Source: Scenedesmus sp. ARA3 (Eukaryota > Chlorophyta > Chlorophyceae > Sphaeropleales > Scenedesmaceae). From it: a DNA stretch of 64,000 nt. The position numbers and the translations under genes are program-made. How positions within the stretch are numbered: the first letter of the stretch is position 1; each line of letters opens with the position of its first letter. The notes below the pieces were generated by a model. That model worked only from the letters and a program-made list of their open reading frames with translations. It was not told the DNA's origin and made no database searches. Shown one piece after another: positions 10,935-21,100 of the stretch. The DNA is taken from the NCBI GenBank assembly GCA_004335835.1, contig RWJK01001088.1:9342-73341 (forward strand), given 5' to 3'.

Positions 10935-12746
10935 GAGGTTGCAGAGCCTGAGCAGCCGCACCCTGCTGCTGCTGACAGTACTGCAGCAAGTCAGCGGCAG
11001 GCGCAGCCAGCAAGTCATGAGGAGGCCCAGCAGGCAGCAGTGCAGGCTGGCGCAGCTGAGGTGGCAGCACAGCACGCAGCACACCATGCAGCGCAGCATG
11101 CAGCACAGCTGCTGCGGCAGCAGCAGCAGCAGATGGAACAGGTTGAGCAGCAGCTGGGGGAGGTGCTTACTGCACATGACATTGTGACAGAGCAGCAGCA
11201 GCAGCCTGCTGCCAGCCATGACATGGCAACACAGACCAGCCAGGACCTGGCAGCAGGCTCTGCTGCAGGCAGGCAGCAGCAGCAGGAGGAGGTGCAGCCT
11301 GCCCCTGTGGAGCCCAAGCAGCAGCAGCAGCAGCAGGCGACTGCAGGCAAGATTTCCACTCCTGAGGTTGTTGCACCAGTGCCTGTTGAGCCAGTACAGG
11401 AGCAGCAGCACCAGCAGCAGCAGCAGCAAGAGCAACCTGCCCCTGTGGTGCATGAGCAGCAGCAGCAGCAGCAGCAAACAGCGGCCGCAGGAGAGCCAAC
11501 CCCTCCCGAGGTTGCACAGGTGCGGGTCGAGCAGGCAGTGCACGAGCAACAGCAGCAGCAGCAGCAGCAGCACGTGCCTGCAGAGCCAGCAAGTGCTGCA
11601 GCTCCTGTTGTTGATGCTGCAGCAGAGGTGCCAGCTCAGCCGCCAGCAGCAGCAGCAGCAGCTGACACGCCTGTGCCTGTGGCCCAGCAGCAGGCAGCCC
11701 CTATTGAGCCAGAGCATGCTGATGCTGCTCCAGCAGTGGAAGCTCCGATGGAGTTGCCAGTTGACCACCACCAGCAGCAGCAGCAGGAGCCAGCTGTGGC
11801 AGACATACCTGTGGCAGCAGCAGCAGTAACCGAGCAGCTGCTGCACACAGACTATCACCAGCAGCAGCAGCAGCAGCATGCTGCACCTGCAGCTGCCAAT
11901 GACTTGGAGGATGCCACAGGCGCAGAGAAGGTGCAGCAGGCAATGCAGGCGCGCAGCGCGGGCCTAGTCAGCCGACTGCTCAGCAAGGCCAGGGCAGCTG
12001 CAGCAGTACAGCCGGAGCGCGCCGCTGCAGCCAACGCTGCTGCATACTCTGCTGCGAATGCGGCTGCCGCAGCAGCAGCAGCGGCAGCAGAGCAGGCTGC
12101 GGTGAGGCGCAGCAGCAGCAGCAGCAGCGGCTCAAGCATCTTGCCTGGTGCTGCTGCATCATCTGTTGTGATGGAGGTGCGGCCCCATGAGGGCGTGTAC
12201 CAGTACTTTGATGCAGCATACAGCGACTACTACTTTGGCTCTGCAGCTGACGCTGCTGACGCAGAGGATTACGCCAACTGGGTGTATGGCAGCGCTGGCG
12301 GCGCTGATGGTGGGGCTGGCGGTAGTAATCCGGGGCTGCTGGATGACTTGGATTACTATGGGGAGCGCGCTGACCCTGCTGTGCTGGATCAGGCACGAGG
12401 CGGTGCAGCTGGTGGTGCTGGAGGTGCTACTGGGAAGCAGCAGCAGCAGCAGCAGAGGGCTGGCAAGCTGGCTGGTGCTGCGGGGAAGGAGTATGACAGT
12501 CATGACAGCAGCATGGATGGTGTGCCGGGAGAGGCCGTGCAGGATCTGGATGATATTAGCAAGCTGATTGAGGAGGAGCAGGCGCGGGCATTCACTATCA
12601 TGGATATGGAGGACGTGGGGCTGTATCATTATGAGCCGGAAGGGAGTGAGGAGGCTGCAGCTGCCGGCAGCAGCAGCGAATGGGAGCAGCAGCAGCAGCA
12701 GCAGGAGGAGGCGTCAGGCAGTGACAGCGAGCACACAGAGCTGTGA
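6075..12746 (+). CDS. SEC20: SEC20/BNIP1-type ER SNARE with giant lumenal tail
   Basis: Seven exons: 6075-6307, 6411-6470, 6633-6702, 7091-7256, 7689-7803, 8115-8677 and 9112-12746; phases agree throughout, giving about 1,613 residues. Sec20 is a Qb-type SNARE of the ER acting in retrograde Golgi-to-ER fusion. The N-terminal half has short helices, then the Sec20 block (TASLRRTKQLMAQNLEQT, RRLGEADDELVGQK, LKRQAMIDR) leading straight into a membrane anchor at about residues 216-235 (LAFWGGFAFFMLVVAYISF). After the anchor the protein should face the ER lumen; normal Sec20 proteins have a short tail, here about 1,380 residues rich in Gln and Ala. The last residues are HTEL, a KDEL-like retrieval signal; yeast Sec20 ends in HDEL. 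The final intron (GTGAGT at 8678, CTGCAG before 9112) is inferred; an alternative donor at 8750 keeps the same phase. The first ATG is at 6075. Confidence 0.85.
7451..7533 (+). repeat. Partial copy of SEC20 intron-4 end plus exon-5 start
   Basis: The 22 bases after the CAG at 7509-7511 (7512-7533) are identical to the first 22 bases of the real exon 5 (7689-7710), and the preceding intron sequence (GCCATGCGCCTCACCC...TGCTGCAG) resembles that before the real acceptor. This is a decoy 3' splice site 177 bases upstream of the real one. Confidence 0.75.
7781..8036 (+). repeat. Tandem duplication of SEC20 exon-5 end plus intron-5 start
   Basis: The real exon end (AAGCGGCAGGCCATGATTG, donor after 7803) is copied at 7916-7938 with two or three changes and an intact CAG|GTGCGG donor at 7939. 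Following intron sequence is also shared (GAGCCTGCACA then GATAGA). The offset is 135 bases. Confidence 0.75.
8027..8055. repeat. GATA tetranucleotide microsatellite in SEC20 intron 5
   Basis: Two short GATA runs separated by TAAAAAGTTG, 60 bases before the exon-6 acceptor. Confidence 0.7.
9112..12746 (+). other. Last SEC20 exon: low-complexity Gln/Ala lumenal tail ending HTEL
   Basis: A single open stretch of about 1,210 codons. It starts acidic (ADEDDEPPGTF), passes through long Gln, Ala and Glu/Gln-rich heptad-like blocks (about 9400-10200), then imperfect repeats of Gln runs spaced by Pro/Val/Glu segments. It ends in a more complex acidic, Tyr-rich segment (GVYQYFDAAYSDYYFG near 12195; LYHYEPEGSEE near 12620). 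PPGTF also occurs early in the preceding exon (PPGTFLPTEKPW), a small internal similarity that supports one protein. No ATG precedes the open frame except one at 9018, inside the predicted intron. The stop TGA at 12744-12746 follows HTEL directly. Confidence 0.7.
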
Positions 12747-15119
12747 TGACGTGCCTCTGTATGCGTCAGCTTTGGTGGGTGCTGGGAGAAGGATGCGTAG
12801 ATTTATGCACACTCTAGAGTGTCGGCTGAGATTTATGTGAGTGCATGCGGTGTATGTGCGCGAGTGTTTCAGATAGTTCATGGTAACGGGTTTCTGGTCT
12901 TGGCTTGGATCCAGGCTGGTTAGCAGATTGCATCCGTAGGACAGCAGCACTGCAAAGACACATAGGAGCAGAAGCAGGAGCTGCACATGCTTGCAATACG
13001 AGGTTCAGCAGCCATGGTGGCCTTTTTGGGGACCACTTCTAGCCATGTGAGTACTCATTATGCTGCATTATACTTGAAATGATTGACCTGCTTGCACGTT
13101 GCACCAATTTTATACTGCAGATGGACCGACCTGTCTGTTCACAATATTTGCCCCAGATGTGGTGCCATTGTACCGTTACATTCAGCACACCTTCATCCTC
13201 ATCAGGTTCCCCATCAAGCCAAGCATCAACTTGAGTTGAACTCAGGACACCTTGCATGCTCAACCAACACAGTTTTACCGCTTACCTGCGCATGAGCACG
13301 GCCATTAGGATGCACACACAGCAACCACGTGCACCATCTGTTCCACAGTACGTGTGTCGGCACCATGCAGAGTATGCATTTGTGGCCGCTGGCCACTGAG
13401 CATGCCTAGCTACGGCAAAGGTTGGTGTTGTATGCAGCGGCCATGCAATGCTGCACGCAAGGCTCCGGCACCTGCCTCCACCTACACCCATGCAACAGCA
13501 GCTCCTTGGCTGGCAGCTCCTTGCATAATCATGTCTGAGGACTGGCCTGGAAACAAATTAAATGCTGTTGACAACACATCAGGTAGAGTGAAAGATAGAT
13601 AGATAGAAACACATGTCCCAATGGCTGGACCTATGTTCAGGCCCAAACAAAGCAGCTAGACTGCAGGGGTACACCTTGCACAATAGCCTTTCATGTTACG
13701 TGGGCCCAGCCCTACCCCTCAACAAGGCAATGTTCACAAAACAAAGCATTTGAAGAGTCAGGCAGCGTGCAGGCCGCAGCTGCGGCACTGCAACCCCAAC
13801 GAACAATCTTGACGGCGGATGTTGGTCGCCTGACACTCCCACACTGCATTGAGCTCGTAGGAGTCGATTCAGCAAAGCCGCAACACAGCTCACTGCAACA
13901 CAGCTCACTGCAACACAGCTCACTGCAACACAGCTCACTGCAACACAGCTCACTGCAACACAGCTCACTGCAACACAGCTCACTGCAACACAGCTCACTG
14001 CAACACAGCTCACTGCAACACAGCTCACTGCAACACAGCTCACTGCAACACAGCTCACTGCAACACAGCTCACTGCAACACAGCTCACTGCAAGCGTATT
14101 GCTTGCGGTCTGCCTTACTGGTCTAGCATCCCAGTCCCATGCTGCCTGGCCTACCAGCTGCGCACTAATGGCAGCCCAGCTGTGCCAAATGCCTCTTCCT
14201 GTGGGGCCTGCATACATGCCAGCTCAAATGGCCTTGTGCTGCCCCTACTGCAGTGAATCCCAAACAAGTCGTTGCATGTTTGATGCAACCCCAAAAGCAC
14301 CAAGATATGACCACCCAATACCAAAAGATCAACCCAGCGCAGAGCCGCCAACAGCTGTTGTATGGCAATTGAATAAACAAGAGACAACATAAAGCATACT
14401 AATCAACGCCTGTGACCTATGTATACGTATTGCTGATAACAAAAGGTAAGTACATAGGTAGATGTGTATACAAAACTGCATAGTGTGCAAAACACAACTG
14501 TGACTCCGGCATTGGATGTCACCTGCCAGGTGTGAGGCAGCGCAGGTGGCAGCAAACCCATATACAGACAGGCAGCAGCACCAGCAGCACATGTGGCTGC
14601 CAGCAGGTGCATCCAGCTCAACCTATTCCCAGAGTTTTGGGGCCGCGTTTTTATGCAGGCCACGGCAAGCAATGCTCATGCGTTGGTAAAAAGATGGCCC
14701 GCTCTCTATGGCCTAGAGACCTCTAGTACAGCGTGCAATGCTGCACACCGCATGCAGTATACTGCATATATGTTAACCCCAACTGCAATCCAAGGCACAG
14801 CGTTTCATTGAAACAGTCAAGACAGGTGCTGCTGGATCTACATCACAGCCAGCATGCCCTTAGACACATACGTGTACTTTTGACCTGCATGAAGCTAGCA
14901 TTTAAACAAAAAGCAAATGGTGTCTTCGCCAATTGCACCAACCTAGTGTCAGCGTCAGCACATGCTCTGGCAAATGCGTTAGCAGTACACACTGAGGTGG
15001 TAAACCACCATGGTGACCCCTGCACCCCACAATAGCACCACCGAAGAGCACCATACCTAGGGCTCATGTGTTTTGGCAGGAGTGCTTTCGTTGCGTCCCC
15101 ATCCCGTCTATGCAGTGCA
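12747..15119. other. Convergent intergenic spacer, SEC20 to Cys-rich gene
   Basis: No exon-like sequence with family similarity was found. It should contain both 3' UTRs. It holds a 15-bp minisatellite at 13880-14093 and a short GATA run near 13590-13605. Open frames across the minisatellite only reflect its length being a multiple of three. Confidence 0.6.
13880..14093. repeat. 15-bp minisatellite, about 14 copies
   Basis: The unit CACAGCTCACTGCAA repeats without visible variation. It is open in several frames (LQHSS on plus, VSCVA on minus) because 15 is a multiple of 3. It is intergenic on the gene models given here. Confidence 0.95.
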
Positions 15120-18100
15120 TCATGCAGCAACCAGGGAATCTGCATGCAGCCTGTCTCCCTGAATGTGATACATGCCAATCCAATCAGAGCTCAGCTCGCT
15201 GCCAATCAGCTTGCAGGATCCAGCACTACTCAGCAAGCTAGCAGCAGGCATGCTAATCAACTCACAACCGGGGTGTGACTTGCATTCAGCCATGCATTCA
15301 GCAGGACTCTTCTCCCCAGCATCTGACAGCAAAACACCAACAGACATATCATCTGGGAGCCGGTAGAATGCAAAGTCTTGCGCGTTTGAACCAGCCTTGA
15401 ACCCAAGGGCCTGGCTACCATCTGCTTTTTCAAGCAGTAGCTGGCAAGTAGGGTCTCCCTGGCCAGTACTGAAGCGGAACAGAATGCAGGCCGCATTGCT
15501 GCGGCAGTTGCTCTGGCACTGCACGCTGCTGTCAGCATCATCATTTGTCCATGCTGTGTCATTGCTAACATGGAAGACGTCCTCATCAGCATCGACCAGG
15601 GCAGGGTAGCACTGCGTGTTGTCTGTGGCTCCCCGCGCAGACACAGAGCCGCTTGCGCAAGGCACACAGTCCGTCCCTGCTGTCAGCCCACCAGTCGAGA
15701 ATGTGTTGTGCGGGCAGGTCGTGCAGTTGGCCCCACCATAGCCTGCTGCGCAGGCATTGCAGTCTGCTGCTGAGTCAGACTCGTCACGCTGCGTGGTGAA
15801 GCCGCGGGGGCAGGCGATGCAGCTGCCGTTGCGACCTTCAAGTGTGCCACCCGCTCCCCAGGTGCCGGCGTCGCAGGGCTGCAGCAGCAAGCAGAGACAG
15901 GCGGCAGCAGCCGTTTAGTACAGAGAGCGCTCAGAGCAGGTTGACGCTGGAGTGTGTTAGCTTTCAGCCTAGCAGCTAGATGGCTTAGTAGGCATAAGGA
16001 GGCCGAGTTGCGAGTTGAGCGTGCTCTCCAATGCTGGGCGCACGGTGTGATATGCATGCTGTCACGACCGACGCCACATGCTGCTTGTGGAGCACCATCA
16101 AATCGGCCTGCTACAGCCACACAACAGCACTATACAAAGCAGCGCTGACACTGCAGCTGTGCGTACCTTGGGTATGTTAAACTTGCTGTCCATCGCCCAG
16201 CCTGACTGCACAACGCAGCTGTCCTCGCCATCTGCGCCAGCTGCCAACGAAGTGTAACCTGTGTCACATGCCCTGCATGGCTGCGAGGCAGGAAGCAATG
16301 CGGGTCGGCAAGAATGCAGCAGTGGGCGTTATGACCTCAAAATATCAGGCGCAAAACCGCCCACTTCTTACTGTGTAGGGTTGAGCATCTATCCGCAGCT
16401 GCAGCGTGCATGCATGCATGCATCTCATTACTCTTACAGTTATGTCTCATGATGTCCAGCTGAGCAGGTGTTCAGCCGCTGGCATCAGGTTTCCCCATGT
16501 GCCATGCTTGCAACCACCATGCTGCGCCACACCCTCACCACATGCTACATGCTAAACCTCAAGCCTCCTGCAAGCTCAACCAGTCATCACCCACAAAGCC
16601 CTGCTCACCTTGCGGTTCAAGCCCTCGTTGTAGCTCCCTGCAGGGCACAGCTCCACACCTGTTGCCATCACGCCCCAGCCAGGCTGCACCAGGCACGCCG
16701 TCTCATCCACATAACCACTTCCAGCTGCTACACTCGTCAACTGGTCCATTGTGAACATCTTGGGCGGGCACAGCACACATCTGGAGCTTGCCACAACCGC
16801 GCGCGTGCTGTTGACTCCGTAGGAGCCATTAACACACATAACTGCTATGGCCTCTGGGGTGAGCTGTGAGAGGCCCCAGCCTGCAGGAATGAGGCAGGCA
16901 TCTGATGATACAGATCCAATCTTGGCAGTTGTGAGGCCGCTGCCGCACTGCAGAGCAGCAGCAGGTACAAAGGAAGGCAGGCGTGTGACGGGCATGACAT
17001 GACCGTTGCTGGTCAGGCTGTGGTGGCTGGCTGGCTGCTGTCAACAACAGTTTATCACGTGCAGCGGCTGGTTTGAAAGAGGTCAGACAAAACTTGTTTG
17101 GCCTATTGCAAAATGCAACAGCAGCAGTTGGGCTGTGGAGAAAGCTCATGCTATACTTACTGCACTGCAATTGTTCTTGTTCCACCCTTCCTGCAAGGGA
17201 CAACACAGACAGTGGCAGCACACAAGCCGAGGTCAACAGCATGAAACAAACAGATTGCAGCATCACAGCTACACATGTAGTCGACAACCGCTCGGGCCCC
17301 AGCGCATGCAAGCATGGCATGCCAATGCATGCATCAGTCACCATGTAAAGCAAGTGTTTGCATGCGTGAGTTGACAAAGCTGCTGACCAGCCGGCTTCCT
17401 GCAGGCCAAATTGTCGTCTCCTGCAAGCCAAACTTCATACCTTGAAGTAGCCAAGTTCACACTCCGTGATGAGGCTTGCGCCTGGCTTCAGCTCCCAACC
17501 AGGAGGAGCCAGGCACTCCGCATTGCCTGCTGCCCCCTCAGCGCGTGTATAATACCCAAAGTCGCAGGGGCTGCATTCAAACACAGCAGCCTCGCGCCCT
17601 TGGTAGGAGCCTGGAGGGCACACTGCAGCTGTGGCTGCCTTGCTTGCAGCTGCAGCTGCTGAAGCTGCAGCTGCTGTTGTGTTTACAAGGTGGAAGCCAG
17701 GCCTGGCCAGGCCGCATGCGGAGGAGCTGTTGCTGCCGTCACCGGGCGTGGTCACTCCAGCAGGGCTGTGTTCAGCAGCAGCGGAACAGGCGGCATGTGA
17801 ATGTGAGCAGCAGTGTAGGCGGCCACTTGCACCAGTATGATGCAACATAGGGTAAGGTTGTTATGACAGGAGCGAAAATTGTAGGCAAGCAGCTTCCTGC
17901 CAGCATCATCATCAAGCATGCTCATATTCCCTGCAAAGGCAGCCAGCTGAAAGAGCAACGGCCTCAACTCCATGTTTCGGTCAATGCAGCGAGTCCTGCT
18001 CACCATGCAATGCAGGCTGAGAGGTTGTTCAGCTCCTCAGAGTACATCCCTTTCTGGCAAGCTTTGCCGGTGCCCCGCTCAACATACGAGCCAGCTGGCG

Positions 18101-21100
18101 CCAGGCACATGCTTGCATGCATTGACCTGGGGCCAAGCGTTGTGAGGCCGGCGCCGCACTTCTGGCAGCCGGCTGTGTTGCCCCCGGTGTTGTAAGTGCC
18201 AATTGGGCTGCAGCAGGCGGCAGGCAGGCATGGGATTCGTGGTTGGTGTTTGTAAGGGTATATTTGTAGTATGTTGGATGCATGTCAAGGTGTTAGGCGC
18301 TGCACAGTACTCAGTCTTTGAATTTCATCGTTTGTATCAAAACAAGCGAGGCGGTGAGCCACCGAAGTTTAGGCAGCAGCTGCCACAGAGCCTGCTGTGT
18401 GCTGGATAGTGTGCTATGTTGCTAGGTAAAGAGAAGGTTGTTTGGTGGCATCTCAGGTGTTGTGTACTGCAGTTGCCCCACTCACCATTCTGTGACCTGC
18501 ACCACCGTCTGTATGCCGACCTGCGTAGTAGTCCTACCAAAGCCAGGCGCAGTGAAGCACTGCAGGACAGCAGCAGATCACAGTCAAACATAACATGACA
18601 TGAATAGCTGTTTCAAGCGGTGCAAGGCAGCTCACTCAAATGCTGCTTGGAAGCATGTTTTGCGCTGCCTGCAAGCTGCTCCCTGTTGGGCGTGGTAGTT
18701 CGACCACTGGCATTGACCATGGCGGTATGAGCTTCTGCTTCAACAGGGGGAGTTTCCTCGTCAACAAAGCCAGCACAAGCTACTGCTCTTAGCAGAACTT
18801 CAATTAACTGCTCTTGCGCGTTCTACTGACAAGGCCATGCTTTACAAAAGGGAGCAGGAGCAGCTTCAGTAAAAAAAAGAAACTCCTGGCAAGCGGACAG
18901 CTGCTGGCATGAGCCATAAGAGCACCATAAGAGCACCATAAGAGCACCATAAGAGCACCCCCCACCTGCGTGGAGCTCTTTGCTCCTGTAGAGACAGTAG
19001 CCAGGCCCTCAGGGCAGCTGCTTGCTGCACTCTCAGGGTTATCTGCTCCTCCACCAGGGCAGTACTGGCCCTGCACAGCAGAGAGCAAGCGCAGCACACA
19101 AGCACACGTGCAGGGTCACACTGTGCGCAAGCAGTATGACATACTGTCACATGTAATATGCCCATGGCCACACCATGCTACGACGGAAAACAAGTACTAG
19201 GCGCAATACACCAGAGTGCATGCAGTTGCATCACTGCTGCTGCCAGTGCCTGCTGACTTCAGGTGTGTTTGCTTCAGTGACAGGTGCTAAATGCCGGCAT
19301 CAAAACCCCTACATCGCAATAGTCTGCAGATGTGTTGGGGTTTGTTCACAAAAGGTATTCAAAGGCGTTGACCATCACTCACCTTGGGGCAGGGTGCACA
19401 CCAGTTGCTGATGTCATCTCCTGTGCCGTTGAAGGCCATGCCAGGTGCGCAGTCTGCACCAGCAACAGATTGGCACACGCAGCGCACAGCAGCAGCACAG
19501 CACGCACACCTCAGCCACTGCTCTTGAAACACAAAGCAAGCCTTCCTCTCCCTACTGCAACACACGCAGCATGTGTGTGCAGCCCTGGCATATGGCAAGC
19601 AACGTAGCAGCAGCATACTGACCCCGCAAACCCAGAAACAGCAGCAGCACCCACCGCATGTCTTGGACTCGCCATCACGCCTCAGCCTCCAGCCAAGGAA
19701 GCAGGCTGTGCAGGCTGTGGTGGTCTTGGTTGTGCCTGGGATGCGTATCTTGCCGCATTTCTCACAGCCCCTGTGGATATCCCTGCAAGGATTGTCCTCC
19801 ACAGCACCAGCCACTGCAGGGTTGCAGGAGTTGCAGGTGAGCCAGGAAGCAATGCCAGGGATGGGCAGCCCTTGATGAATGGGTTGCAGGTGTTGGGAGC
19901 AAGTGAGGCTGTATGATCACCACGCAAGCGCTGCTTCGCAGTTGCTGCTGCCTTGACACTGCAGTGAATCGTGTTTAGTTCAGAAACAAAACAAGGAGCA
20001 TGACAGCAGTGTTCTAAAGCTGGCTAGCATGCAGCACACCTCAGATACATCAAAGCGCCACAAGCAGCAAGCATGGGATAAGCCCCACACAGCCTCACTC
20101 ACCCTTGCAGCAATCACAGTTTCCACAGCCTGGGTACTCTGTGTTGACCCCATCAGTGAAGAAGAAGCTCTTGCCGTTTGCAACGCACACCTGCTCGGCT
20201 GTTTTGTTTCCACTGCTGAGTGCCTGCAAGTCCTTAGCCTTTGGCTTACTGCACTGCCATGCTGCCGGCTGATTGGCAGACATGATGACAGGGATGTTGT
20301 ACACTTCCTGGGTTGTGTTGAGTGCGAATGTGTAGGCGGTTTTGCCAAGGTTAGTAACGTCCAGTGACAGCACGGAGGCATAGGATGTGCTTCAGTCGAG
20401 TCTGTTGTACAGCACAACCTTGGACAGGCCACCAGCACAAGGGTACCTGCAGGGGTACAGCCAGCCAGCACAGCATGGTTGAGAAATAACTGATAATACT
20501 CACAGATCTTATTGATCATGGCAGCAGGAGCTCGCTGAGACGCAGTCCACGTCAAGTCAAATCACTTGCAAGCTGTACTTGCTCAAGCCTCATAGCTCTG
20601 AAGGCGTTGCATGCTTGCAGAGCCTTGCATGACAGCGGTCTGGCTGTTGACACATGGCAGCCTGCGCGCGCAATTAGTAAGGCAGAGGCACATGCAGTAC
20701 TCTGCACTGATCTGGAGCACCATCCACCACATAAAATCTCCATGCATCTCCGCATGTTTGCTTATGACACCGCATGTCCATTGCCACACATGCGCATGCA
20801 CATACGTCGCCCAGCATGCTAGAACGCTCAACAGCAGGCCGATACATCCCTAACTGCTGCACATGTGAGCTCATAGTTGAAGCGCGCCAAGTCTCGGCCC
20901 AATCCAGGGGACAGTAACTCACCCAAACCGCATCCAAGGGTACGGATCGCCCGTGAAAGGCCCCAGAGTAAAGCACAGGTTGAAGGAGTTCCAGTTCCGG
21001 TTCCAGGTAGCCCCATCAAGGCACTTGCTGGCTGAAAAGTCCTGCCCCTGGCCTGTGTATGCAGATGACATGCTGCCAGTCACCAGCGAAGCAGGGATCT

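Noticed and set aside
10320..11879. 519-codon open frame on minus opposite the SEC20 tail exon
   Set aside because: It is poly-Leu/Cys antisense of CAG repeats, lacks any domain, and mirrors the plus-strand exon.
8868..12746. SEC20 tail as an independent gene starting at 9018 (MLVSAPVLLPAAAA)
   Set aside because: Possible, but donor and acceptor phases match, PPGTF recurs across the junction, and HTEL fits a Sec20 C-terminus. Left as the alternative.
13696..14217. VSCVA repeat protein (minus) or LQHSS repeat protein (plus)
   Set aside because: The open frames come only from the 15-bp minisatellite; no start context, splice signals or flanking coding character.
20392..20394. TGA as a selenocysteine codon
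   Set aside because: Discoidin-like proteins are not selenoproteins, and no SECIS was identified by eye; error, nonsense or splice bypass are simpler.
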